From assembly GCA_018644665.1 (NCBI GenBank), contig JABGQA010000137.1, positions 1 through 37,003 on the forward strand: DNA of 37,003 bases, written 5' to 3'. Each line of letters begins with the position of its first letter. The first letter of the stretch is position 1. Origin of the DNA: Candidatus Poribacteria bacterium. Its GTDB lineage: Bacteria; Poribacteria; WGA-4E; GCA-2687025. The notes beneath the pieces were generated by a model. That model had not been told where the DNA came from, ran no database searches, and saw only the letters and a program-made list of their open reading frames with translations. This document shows, one piece after another, positions 15,271 to 22,844 of the stretch. The translations under genes were made by a program, and so were the position numbers.

Positions 15271-17322
15271 CTAGCGGCTTGCGACGGCTGCCCCCTCCGT
15301 GGCCGCCCCCGGCTCCGGTCTCATCCAGGACCGGACGTAGGCCACGATGTCGTTGATCTGCTGCGGATCAAGTTCCTGCAACCCGGCCGTCCCGATGCCC
15401 CAGGGGCGCATCGGCGTCTGCGAGCGTCCGCGCACGATCGCCGCCTGCAGGAACCCATCGCTGGCAGCCTTCAGGAACTCCTGATTGGCCAGCGCCGTGC
15501 CAACGCCGCCTTCGCCGTTTTCGCCGTGGCACCCGCTGCACAGGTTCAGGTACAACTCCCCGCCGACGCTGATGTCGCCCGAGACGATGTTGCTGACGAT
15601 GCGGTCGCGCTCCGGCTGATCGCCGCCGCTGCGGATATAGGCCACGAGGTCGTTGACGTCCTGATCCGATAGCTCCTGCAGACTCAGACCGCTGTCGTTC
15701 CACGACCGCATCGCGCGATGGCGACGCCCGCGCAGGATCGACTCCTTGATGAACTGATCCTTGGCGGCGGCGCGGAAGTCCGCGTTCATCAGCGCGGTGC
15801 CGACGGCGCCTTGGCCGTCCGGCCCGTGGCAACCGGCGCACAGCCCCTGGAACAGGTCGCGGCCATCTCCGATGTCGCCGACCACCGGCTCGTCGCTGAG
15901 TTCTACCTGGTCCTCGTCCTGCCAGTCCTTCATGTAGGCGATGATCGACGCGATCCAGGTCGCCTTCATGTACTTGTGCGAGATCATCGCGGTGTTGGCG
16001 CGGCCGTTGACGATCGTGTCGTAGAGGAACTCCTCGTCAGCCAGGATGAGGAAGTCCTGGTTGTTCAGCGAGGGGCCGATGCCGCCTTCGCCCTTGCCGC
16101 CGTGGCAGCCCGCGCACTTCGAGCGATACAGCTTGCGGCCGGTGCGCTTGTTGGCCCGGGCGTCCTGGACTTCTTCCAGGGTCGGGGCCTCGGGCTGGTG
16201 GCTGCGGATGTAGGCGACGAGCGCCTCGATCTCCTCGTCCGTGAACCCACCGTTGTTCTCGTCCCACGCGGGCATCAACGCGCCAGGGCGCCCGCGGTGG
16301 ATCGTGAACCGGATGAAGTCGTCCGACGCGGCGGAGAGGAAGTCCTCGTTGTGCAGGGCGGGGTTGAATCGGTCGAGTAGGCTGTTCTCCGCGCCTTCAG
16401 CCTTCGCGCCGTGGCATCCACCACAATACCGGGCGAAGGTCTCTTCGCCGGTGAGCTGCTTGCCGCCCCCCTTGAACTCTTCGATGTAATCGAGGTCGTA
16501 GTAGCGCGTCGGCAGGTCCGCCGCGTGGAGCGCCATGGTCACGGTGATGAGGTCGTCCATGTCCTCATCGCTGATCTCCAGTGGCGGCATGACCGAGCCG
16601 GGCGTCACCTCCTGCGGGTTGCGGAAGTGCTGACGCAGCCAGTTCTCGATGGTCTTGTCGCCCTCGACGTGCTGGAACGTGTACGCGTGCCGTATCTTGC
16701 TGCCCTGGTCCGTCAACTCCGGCCCGAGCGCGCCGCCCTTGCCGCGTACCTTGTGGCACCCGAGGCAGCCGTTCTCGTAGAACAACTCACGTCCGCGCAT
16801 CAGGTCTTCGCCGCCCGCCAACTGCTGTTCGTCGTCGGCGATGGCGAGGTGGCACTTGCCGCATGCGGACTGGGTGTGCTTGAGCGGGATGACCGGGTAG
16901 TCCCAGTGGACGCTCTCGTCGATGGCGAAGGCTTCGCCGCGGGACAACGCGCGGTCCTGACCACCGTGGCAGATGGAGCAGCCGTAATTCTCAACCGGGT
17001 GGTTCTTCAGGGTCTCGCCGCTATGCACGCGATGCGGCAGCGGCACGTCGGCCATATTCGGGTTATCGATGCCGTTGTGGCAGCTTACGCAGCGGTCTAC
17101 CCGGTTCAGATCGTTGAGGATGACCTGCTTGACCTCGACCTTGAATTCCTCGGCCGCTTGCTTCTGCGACGGGGTCGTCGCGCTACGCAGGAGGATGTCC
17201 GCAAACTCGTTCTGGTAATGCTTCCACTCGCGCAGGAAGTTCTCCTCGATAGCCGCCAGCCCGAGGAAGACGATACAGACCAAACTCGCTACGATCGTGA
17301 GCTTCTTGAACAAACGGTCCAT
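15271..17322 (-). CDS. Membrane-anchored eight-haem cytochrome c with tandem c domains
   Basis: Protein of 683 residues with an uncleaved or signal-anchor helix (about 5-27) and eight CxxCH haem sites at about 78, 115, 154, 186, 300, 403, 495 and 595. The first three are closely spaced and form an N-terminal multihaem unit. The other five are mono-haem class I-type domains of about 90-110 residues; the last two are near copies, sharing CxGCHGxxGxG, RGRxxxxMRxW and a closing NDxVAYxRS. Axial methionines are visible (SVMPPL, GALMPAW, HRAMRSW, TPMRPW); the domain at 403 has TAMISHK instead. It lies between cytochrome b and NapG genes and replaces cytochrome c1. It is the likely electron conduit from the bc-type complex to the NapA-like reductase or other periplasmic acceptors. 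Confidence 0.88.
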   Translation of the reverse strand: MDRLFKKLTIVASLVCIVFLGLAAIEENFLREWKHYQNEFADILLRSATTPSQKQAAEEFKVEVKQVILNDLNRVDRCVSCHNGIDNPNMADVPLPHRVHSGETLKNHPVENYGCSICHGGQDRALSRGEAFAIDESVHWDYPVIPLKHTQSACGKCHLAIADDEQQLAGGEDLMRGRELFYENGCLGCHKVRGKGGALGPELTDQGSKIRHAYTFQHVEGDKTIENWLRQHFRNPQEVTPGSVMPPLEISDEDMDDLITVTMALHAADLPTRYYDLDYIEEFKGGGKQLTGEETFARYCGGCHGAKAEGAENSLLDRFNPALHNEDFLSAASDDFIRFTIHRGRPGALMPAWDENNGGFTDEEIEALVAYIRSHQPEAPTLEEVQDARANKRTGRKLYRSKCAGCHGGKGEGGIGPSLNNQDFLILADEEFLYDTIVNGRANTAMISHKYMKATWIASIIAYMKDWQDEDQVELSDEPVVGDIGDGRDLFQGLCAGCHGPDGQGAVGTALMNADFRAAAKDQFIKESILRGRRHRAMRSWNDSGLSLQELSDQDVNDLVAYIRSGGDQPERDRIVSNIVSGDISVGGELYLNLCSGCHGENGEGGVGTALANQEFLKAASDGFLQAAIVRGRSQTPMRPWGIGTAGLQELDPQQINDIVAYVRSWMRPEPGAATEGAAVASR

Positions 17323-17334
17323 GTATCCGCCTCG

Positions 17335-18909
17335 TTAGTGGATCGGCCACTGAGAGCGCGACCAGAAGAAATCCCAATTCGGGCCGCGGAAGTAAGTGCC
17401 GACGACGGTCAGGATGAGGAACCCGACGAGGAAACAGCTGAACAGGGCGATCGCCGCCATACGCGTCGACCCGGTGCGTCGGAGCGTGTGGAGCGACCAC
17501 CACGCGAACGCCAGGACGATGAGCGATCCGGGGTTCACGAACACGATGACGATCTGCTTCAAGTCCGGGAACCAGTCCCGCAGCCACCCTACCTTCACCG
17601 TGAACGTAAGCAGCGCGACGAGGAACACCGACGCAAAGATCGTCGACATGATCGCGACGCGCTTGCCCGCGCTGCCAGAGAACCACACGCCGAAGTGACT
17701 CTCTTCCTTGTCCAGATAGGGGACCATCATCAGTCCGACCAGCACGACTGTCGGGATGCCGATGCCTCCCATGAACGCGGAGTAGGAGACCAACTCCTGC
17801 AACCCGAGGAAGTACCACGGCGCCTTCGCGGGGTTCTCCGGGATCGACGGGTTGGCCAGTTCCTTCAGCGGCGCGTCCACGAGGTAGGCGACCGCGAGCA
17901 TCACCGCCATCGTGAGCATCAGCACCGCCACCTCGGCCCACAGCGTCGTGGGCCACGTCATGACGGTGTTCTCGGGGCCCTTGTCCTCCTGCGGCGACCG
18001 GTCGCGGATGAGCGCCATCAGGCCGTACGTCTTGTTCGTGTCGAGCGCCGCGGCGGCGGCCGGGGCCGGTGTCTCGGCAGCCACGTCGCCGACAACCAGG
18101 CCGTCCTCGCGTGCGAGAATCTCGTCAGCGTCGTCCGGGCGGCTCATACCGCCGTCCTTGCGGATGCGCCAGAAATGCACGCCCACCAGGGTGATCATCG
18201 CGATCGGCAGGACCATCACGTGTAACAGGTAGAAGCGCGTCAGCGCCTCTTGCCCGACCGTGTCGCCGCCGATGATGACCTTCTTCATCAGGCTGCCGAC
18301 GTCGAAGAAGTTCGTGATGTGTATGGCGTCCGTGAGTTCACTTGGTGACGCGGCGATGTTCGCCCCGATCGTCACCGCCCAGTACGCCAACTGGTCCCAC
18401 GGGAGGAGGTAACCGGTGTAGCTCAGCAGCAGCGTCAGAACCAGCAGCACCATGCCGATGAGCCAGTTGAACTTACGCGACCGCTTGTACGATCCGGTGA
18501 AGAACACCCGGGCCATGTGGAGCAGCACCAGCGCGACCATCGCGTGCGCGCCCCAACGGTGGATGTTCCGCATGTACTTGCCGGTCGACACGACGAAGCT
18601 GATGTCGCGCACGTTGTCGTAGGCGTGCTCGGTCGTGGGCGTGTAGTACATCATCAGCAGCACGCCGGTGGCCGTGAGCAGCAGGAACAGGAAGAACGAC
18701 ACGAGCCCCAAGCCCATCGTGAACGAGGGACGTAGCGTCCACCTGTGGGTGCGCGCCGACTGGATGTGCAGGAAGAAGTTCTGGAAGATCGCCTGCGACC
18801 TGTCGCGGTCTGACCTGATCGGCCAGCCGTGTCGCAGCATCGACTCCTTGATGGACCCGGGAGCCTTCTTCAGGTTCTCCCCGAATGCCCTTATCGCCGC
18901 GTTCGCCAT
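17335..18909 (-). CDS. Fused cytochrome b of a bc-type complex
   Basis: Protein of 524 residues. Haem-b ligands are paired as H-x13-H (about 117 and 131, IHRWGAH...LLH) and H-x14-H (about 230 and 245); the x14 spacing is the b6f/menaquinol type. After a cytoplasmic linker of about 70 residues with an Ala/Pro run comes a subunit-IV-like half with APWYFLGLQEL in place of the PEWY quinol-site motif, then four more helices. I use the ATG at 18909, which has AAGGG nine bases upstream; a TTG at 18942 overlapping the Rieske stop is the alternative. It forms the quinol-oxidising core together with the Rieske and cytochrome c genes beside it. Confidence 0.9.
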   Translation of the reverse strand: MANAAIRAFGENLKKAPGSIKESMLRHGWPIRSDRDRSQAIFQNFFLHIQSARTHRWTLRPSFTMGLGLVSFFLFLLLTATGVLLMMYYTPTTEHAYDNVRDISFVVSTGKYMRNIHRWGAHAMVALVLLHMARVFFTGSYKRSRKFNWLIGMVLLVLTLLLSYTGYLLPWDQLAYWAVTIGANIAASPSELTDAIHITNFFDVGSLMKKVIIGGDTVGQEALTRFYLLHVMVLPIAMITLVGVHFWRIRKDGGMSRPDDADEILAREDGLVVGDVAAETPAPAAAAALDTNKTYGLMALIRDRSPQEDKGPENTVMTWPTTLWAEVAVLMLTMAVMLAVAYLVDAPLKELANPSIPENPAKAPWYFLGLQELVSYSAFMGGIGIPTVVLVGLMMVPYLDKEESHFGVWFSGSAGKRVAIMSTIFASVFLVALLTFTVKVGWLRDWFPDLKQIVIVFVNPGSLIVLAFAWWSLHTLRRTGSTRMAAIALFSCFLVGFLILTVVGTYFRGPNWDFFWSRSQWPIH

Positions 18910-18934
18910 CGTGGCAATCCCTTCACCAGGCCCG

Positions 18935-19405
18935 TCAGACAACCAGGACGTGATCCCGACCGACTTTGCGTTTCGAGTCGACGAGGAGTTGACCGTCCGG
19001 CGCCAGGCTCACGCGGAACCAGTCCAGCGGCTTGGGAGCCGGGCCGCTGATCGGCTTGCCGGTCCCATCGAATTCGGACCCGTGGCACGGGCAGTTGAAG
19101 CCCCACTCCGTCTTGCTCACGATGCAGCCCAGATGCGTGCAGATCGCCGACATCGCGCGGAACCCGCTCGCGTCACGCACGACGAACACGTTGCGCTCGG
19201 GGACCGTGGCGAAACTGTTGAGCGTGAAGTCGCCGGGGAAGCCGATCTTGAACGTGCCCGACGGCTCGTTCAGCACCTTGGGCAGGGGAAGCTGGATCAC
19301 GCCGATGAACGTCATCGCCCCCACGCCGATCAGCGACGCCTTGGCCGCGGTATCCAGGAAATCCCGACGCGGCATGTCGTCGGCGTTTGCGTGTTCGTTA
19401 CGCAC
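18935..19405 (-). CDS. Rieske [2Fe-2S] protein of the bc-type complex
   Basis: Protein of 156 residues. The twin-arginine segment MPRRDFLDTAAKASLIGVG is a Tat-type signal-anchor. The cluster motifs CTHLGC and CPCHGS are intact, 16 residues apart. It transfers electrons from quinol bound at cytochrome b to the cytochrome c subunit. I choose the GTG at 19405 because AAGGAGG lies six bases before it; the internal ATG at 19375 would begin exactly at MPRRDF and is the alternative. The gene overlaps the stop of the GltD-like gene by eight bases, which ties that oxidoreductase to the complex. Confidence 0.88.
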   Translation of the reverse strand: MRNEHANADDMPRRDFLDTAAKASLIGVGAMTFIGVIQLPLPKVLNEPSGTFKIGFPGDFTLNSFATVPERNVFVVRDASGFRAMSAICTHLGCIVSKTEWGFNCPCHGSEFDGTGKPISGPAPKPLDWFRVSLAPDGQLLVDSKRKVGRDHVLVV

Positions 19406-21281
19406 TGAACGCCTCCTTGAAGTTGAACGATTCCATCGTGATCGCATCCACCGGGCATCGGACGGCGCAGAGCCCGCAGCGGATGCAGACCGTCTCGTCC
19501 TTTATCAGGGCGCTGCCTAGGTCGTGCGGCATGTCGCCGTAGCGATTCGTCACCAATTCCTCCAGCTCCGGTTCCCCTTCGATCCGTTCGAGTTTGACGA
19601 TGAAAAGGCATCCCTCTGGGCAGACGTCCACGCAGCCGCCGCAGAGGATGCACCGCTCACTGTTGAAGATGGTGTTGATGCCGCAATCGAGGCAGCGGCT
19701 CGCCTGCCGCGTCGCCGCATCTTCCGCGAACCCTCGCTCGACGACCGCCTCCATCGACCGGCTGCGCTCCGCCGGGCTCATCGCCGGGACGCCTTCGCGG
19801 GGAGTCGTCTCGTAGCCCACTTCGCGCCCGTACATCGGCAGCTCGTGATGCATCACGATGCGCGGGGTGGAGGTGAGTTCCTCGCGCGTCAAGTAGGCGT
19901 GGATGCGTCGCGCCGCCTGCTTGCCGCTCGCGATGGCGTGGATCATCAGACCGGGGCCGGTGGCGACGTCGCCGGCGGCGAACACGTCCTCGGCCTCGGT
20001 GATGTTGCGCCCCTCATCGAGCTGAAGCTGCCCGCGCTCGTTGAGCGCGACGTCGTCGGAGTCGATGAACGTGAGGTCCGTCGCCTGCCCGATGGAGAGC
20101 AGCACCTGGTCGGCCTCAATGTCGAGCGTCTGGCCTTCGTCGAATGAGGGCGAGAACCGACCGTCCGCGTCGAACACGGCCAGGCACTTCGTGAACCGAA
20201 CGCCGCGGGCGCGGCCGAAGTCGTCGACCAGAATCTCCTTGGGGCCCCACGAGTTGTGAAGGATGATCCCTTCCTCAGCGCCTTCGTCGACCTCGGCATC
20301 GTCCGCGGGCATCTCGGCGCGCGATTCGAGGCACGCCAAATGCACCTCGATCACGCCTTCCTGCCGCACCGCGGTTCGGGAGACGTCGTAGTCGTGGACG
20401 GGCTGTCGCACCGCGGTCCGCGCGACGTCGTAAGCCACGTTGCCGCCGCCGATGACAAGGACCTTCTCGCCGAGTTCGACTTCGTTATGCAGGGCGATGT
20501 CGCGCAGGAAGTCCACGCCGCCGATCACCCCGGGCGCGTCGACGTTCGGTATCGGGATGAGGCGGGACTTCTTGGCGCCGACGGATATGAGGACGGCGTC
20601 GTGTCGTTCGCGGAGTTCGGTGAGCGTCACGTCCTCGCCGATCGTCACATTGCAGAGGATCTCGGTACCCATGGCCCTGATCACCTCGACCTCGGCCTCG
20701 ATGAGATCCCGGGGCAGCCGATACTCGGGTACGCCCAGGTAGAGCATCCCGGCGGGAACGGCTTCCATCTCGTAGACGGTCGGCTTGATGCCCATTAGGC
20801 ACAGGTCATGCGCGGCGCCAAGCCCTGCGGGCCCGGATCCGATGATACCAACGGTCTTCGCGTCGTCGGGCAGGCCGTCGGTGACCTGGCGTCGGAAGTG
20901 GTCGAGGAAGTGCTTGATGTCCTCGAGTTCCTCGCACTGCCCCTCCCCGGCGTCGACGAGTCTGCGGGCGAGATCGATCGGGGCTGAGTTGAAGCGGCCC
21001 GACTCGGCGCCGAACTTCTCGGTCACGAACCGCTTGAGCGCGCGGATGGAGACGGCCTCATCGAGGTCGCCACGTCGGCAGGCGGCCTCACATGGAGCGC
21101 CGCAGATTCGGCCACAAATGGACGCAAGCGGGTTCGGCGCGCGCGCGATCATGTACGCCTTCTCGTAATCCCCCTCGGCGATCGCGCGCACGTAGCCCCG
21201 AGCGTCCGTATGAACGGGACAAGCGCTCTGGCACTTGATCTGCTGCTTCCAGTAATCGACCGTCGGAATCTCGACTCGCAT
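19398..21281 (-). CDS. GltD-like FAD/NAD(P) oxidoreductase with added ferredoxin domains
   Basis: Protein of 627 residues, longer than GltD alone. An N-terminal Fer4_20-type domain has cysteines in CQSACP and ICGRICGAPCEAACRRG. An FAD-binding Rossmann fold starts near residue 143 (GIIGSGPAGLGAA), an NAD(P) fold near 270 (VLVIGGGNVAYDVA), and the FAD-closing motif is DVFAAGDVATGPG. The C-terminus adds two [4Fe-4S] groups (CILCGGCVDVCP, CIRCGLCAVRCP) after CLDCG. It could exchange electrons between NAD(P)H, ferredoxin and the quinone pool. As first gene of the operon, directly overlapping the Rieske gene, it probably works with the bc-type complex, perhaps in reverse electron transfer. A 14-residue in-frame duplication sits just after the NAD(P) glycine motif. 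The start ATG has GAGGTGAT upstream. Confidence 0.85.
   Translation of the reverse strand: MRVEIPTVDYWKQQIKCQSACPVHTDARGYVRAIAEGDYEKAYMIARAPNPLASICGRICGAPCEAACRRGDLDEAVSIRALKRFVTEKFGAESGRFNSAPIDLARRLVDAGEGQCEELEDIKHFLDHFRRQVTDGLPDDAKTVGIIGSGPAGLGAAHDLCLMGIKPTVYEMEAVPAGMLYLGVPEYRLPRDLIEAEVEVIRAMGTEILCNVTIGEDVTLTELRERHDAVLISVGAKKSRLIPIPNVDAPGVIGGVDFLRDIALHNEVELGEKVLVIGGGNVAYDVARTAVRQPVHDYDVSRTAVRQEGVIEVHLACLESRAEMPADDAEVDEGAEEGIILHNSWGPKEILVDDFGRARGVRFTKCLAVFDADGRFSPSFDEGQTLDIEADQVLLSIGQATDLTFIDSDDVALNERGQLQLDEGRNITEAEDVFAAGDVATGPGLMIHAIASGKQAARRIHAYLTREELTSTPRIVMHHELPMYGREVGYETTPREGVPAMSPAERSRSMEAVVERGFAEDAATRQASRCLDCGINTIFNSERCILCGGCVDVCPEGCLFIVKLERIEGEPELEELVTNRYGDMPHDLGSALIKDETVCIRCGLCAVRCPVDAITMESFNFKEAFSA
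20361..20432 (-). repeat. 42-bp in-frame tandem duplication within the GltD-like gene
   Basis: Bases 20361-20390 and 20403-20432 match at 26 of 30 positions with a 42-base period. In the protein this gives DVARTAVRQ then DVSRTAVRQ, 14 residues apart, at about residues 284-307 in the NAD(P)-binding fold. Confidence 0.8.
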
Positions 21282-21615
21282 CCGGTAATCACCTCGAAGC
21301 GGTTCGGTGGTCGACGCCGGGCCCCAGGCGCCCTCTGTTCTTTGGGTCGTAGTCGCCCCTCAATAGAAGACAGAGGACTCTTTTGTGCTAGTAATAGCGT
21401 CCCTCGCGCGGCGCGCAAGGCCATGCGGAGCGATTATGCCGCTTTTTTCACAAGCCCGGGCAAATACGGCCGTCAACACCCCTCCACGGACCAGATCGAT
21501 GGCGCCGGACCATGCCGTCGGCGGGACGCTGACGACGGGCGTACGCATCCATGCAGGTACGGGCGTTACAGATGTATCACGCGGCGGCCAACCGGGACTC
21601 AGAAGGAGACGATGA
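21282..21615. other. Divergent intergenic region, 334 bp
   Basis: Separates the minus-strand respiratory operon from the plus-strand VOC pair and must hold promoters for both. It has an AT-richer patch at about 21360-21450, unusual for this window. Near the ends are the GAGGTGAT ribosome site for the GltD-like gene and AAGGAG for the VOC gene. I see no gene and no confident promoter hexamers. Confidence 0.5.
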
Positions 21616-21984
21616 ATGGAAGTCAAGGCGCTCGATTTCTTCGCGTACAAGACCGAGGACATGCAGCGGTCGCTCGAGTTCTATCGTGACATGTTCGGCC
21701 TCGAACCCGAGTTCGTGATGGAGCACGAAGGTCGGCAGATGTGGGCGGAGTTCGAGGTCGGCGGGTCGACCGTGGCCCTGCACGCGCCGGGATACGGGCC
21801 GGACGAGCCTGCCGTCGCCATCGCGGTGGAGGACGTCGCCGCCGCGGTCGAGGAGATGAAAGCCAAGGGCGCGCAGGTGGTCATGGAGCCGATGGAGTCG
21901 CCGGTGTGCTGGGTCGCGACAGTGCTCGACCCGGACGGCAACGCGATCTTCCTGCACCGGCGGCACGACGGGACGTGCGGATAG
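21616..21984 (+). CDS. VOC (glyoxalase/bleomycin-resistance fold) protein, first of a tandem pair
   Basis: Protein of 122 residues, a single vicinal-oxygen-chelate domain. It opens VKALDFFAYKTEDMQRS, continues LEFYRDMFGLEPEF, and closes VLDPDGNAIFLHRRH. The family includes lyases, dioxygenases and resistance proteins that bind a divalent metal; possible ligands here are the late histidine and glutamate residues, but the substrate cannot be read. AAGGAG lies eight bases before the ATG. The gene 43 bp downstream is a close paralogue. Confidence 0.85.
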   Translation: MEVKALDFFAYKTEDMQRSLEFYRDMFGLEPEFVMEHEGRQMWAEFEVGGSTVALHAPGYGPDEPAVAIAVEDVAAAVEEMKAKGAQVVMEPMESPVCWVATVLDPDGNAIFLHRRHDGTCG

Positions 21985-22027
21985 CGTTCGCGGCCGGCAA
22001 CTAGCGGGGACGGAAAGGCACTGCGAC

Positions 22028-22396
22028 GTGGAAGTGAAGACGGTCGATTTCTACACGTACAAGACCGACGATATGCCAAAGTCCATCGGGTTCTACCGGG
22101 ACATGTTCGGTCTGACCCCGGCTCTGGTGTTGGAACACGGGGGCGAGCAGTATTGGGCCGAGTATGAAGTCGGCGGCGCGACAATCGCCGTGCATCTCCC
22201 GCACGTCGGGCCGTCGGCGGGCGCGGTCGCGCTCGCGGTGGGCGACGTGCGAGCCGCGGTCGAGGAGCTTAAGGCGAAGGGGACGCAGGTAGTGTTCGGG
22301 CCGATGGACTCGTCGGTGTGCTGGATCGCGACGGTGCTGGACCCGGACGGCAACCCCATTATCCTGCACCAGCGGCATGATGGGACGTGCGGCTGA
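22028..22396 (+). CDS. VOC family protein, second of a tandem pair
   Basis: Protein of 122 residues, identical in length to its upstream neighbour and very similar throughout: YKTDDM, FYRDMFGL, AAVEELKAKGTQVV, VCWIATVLDPDGN and the same C-terminus RHDGTCG. It starts at GTG with GGAAAGG upstream. The pair arose by tandem duplication. Differences cluster in the middle of the domain (VLEHGGEQYWAEYEVGG), where substrate contacts would be expected, so they may act on different compounds or form a heterodimer. Confidence 0.85.
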   Translation: MEVKTVDFYTYKTDDMPKSIGFYRDMFGLTPALVLEHGGEQYWAEYEVGGATIAVHLPHVGPSAGAVALAVGDVRAAVEELKAKGTQVVFGPMDSSVCWIATVLDPDGNPIILHQRHDGTCG

Positions 22397-22447
22397 CGGG
22401 CGAATCCTCCGGGCGCTGGCGGCGACATGCCGGGCGAGCCGTCGCGG

Positions 22448-22792
22448 TTACTCCGTGTCGGATCGATTGTCGGAGGTCGCGGCACTGGGCAACGTGCGTG
22501 GCTGTAGGTCGTCGATGGCGAGCGTGATGTCCGCGAAGCGCGACTCCAGGTCGCCGCGGAGGTCGGCGATGTCGTCGCGTAGATCCTGGAGCCCGTCGAC
22601 CCCCGCCGCGGCGCGACGTTCGCGCGCCTCGAGGACCATCTTCGTGATGGCCACAGGCATGTACGCGAATGCCCCAACGGCCGCTAGGCCGACGATGAAC
22701 GGCCACGCCGATGTGGCGATGTGGAACGGGACGCCCCCGAAGACGAGGATCGCCACGATGGCGACGACGAACGGCCAGCCTCTCCGCATCAT
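22448..22792 (-). CDS. Small two-helix membrane protein with a C-terminal coiled coil
   Basis: Protein of 114 residues. Two transmembrane helices lie at about residues 5-22 (WPFVVAIVAILVFGGVPF) and 29-53 (WPFIVGLAAVGAFAYMPVAI). A charged heptad-like helix follows (DLRDDIADLRGDLESRF) and then a polar tail. I start at the ATG at 22792, with GGAAGG five bases before it; a second ATG follows at once. The family is not recognised. The layout recalls small PspB/C-like envelope-stress proteins, but there is no real similarity that I can point to. Confidence 0.65.
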   Translation of the reverse strand: MMRRGWPFVVAIVAILVFGGVPFHIATSAWPFIVGLAAVGAFAYMPVAITKMVLEARERRAAAGVDGLQDLRDDIADLRGDLESRFADITLAIDDLQPRTLPSAATSDNRSDTE

Positions 22793-22844
22793 GTGCCCCT
22801 TCCTGTCCGTAGAGTAGGAGTCGGACGGCGCGCCGACAAGCGGG

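Noticed and set aside
16411..18225. A 604-codon plus-strand frame opposite the cytochrome c and cytochrome b genes.
   Set aside because: The translation is low-complexity (Arg, His, Val, Ala runs) and fully antisense to genes with intact haem motifs.
18910..18942. TTG start for cytochrome b overlapping the Rieske stop.
   Set aside because: The in-frame ATG at 18909 has a better ribosome site and still precedes all cytochrome b homology; the TTG remains possible.
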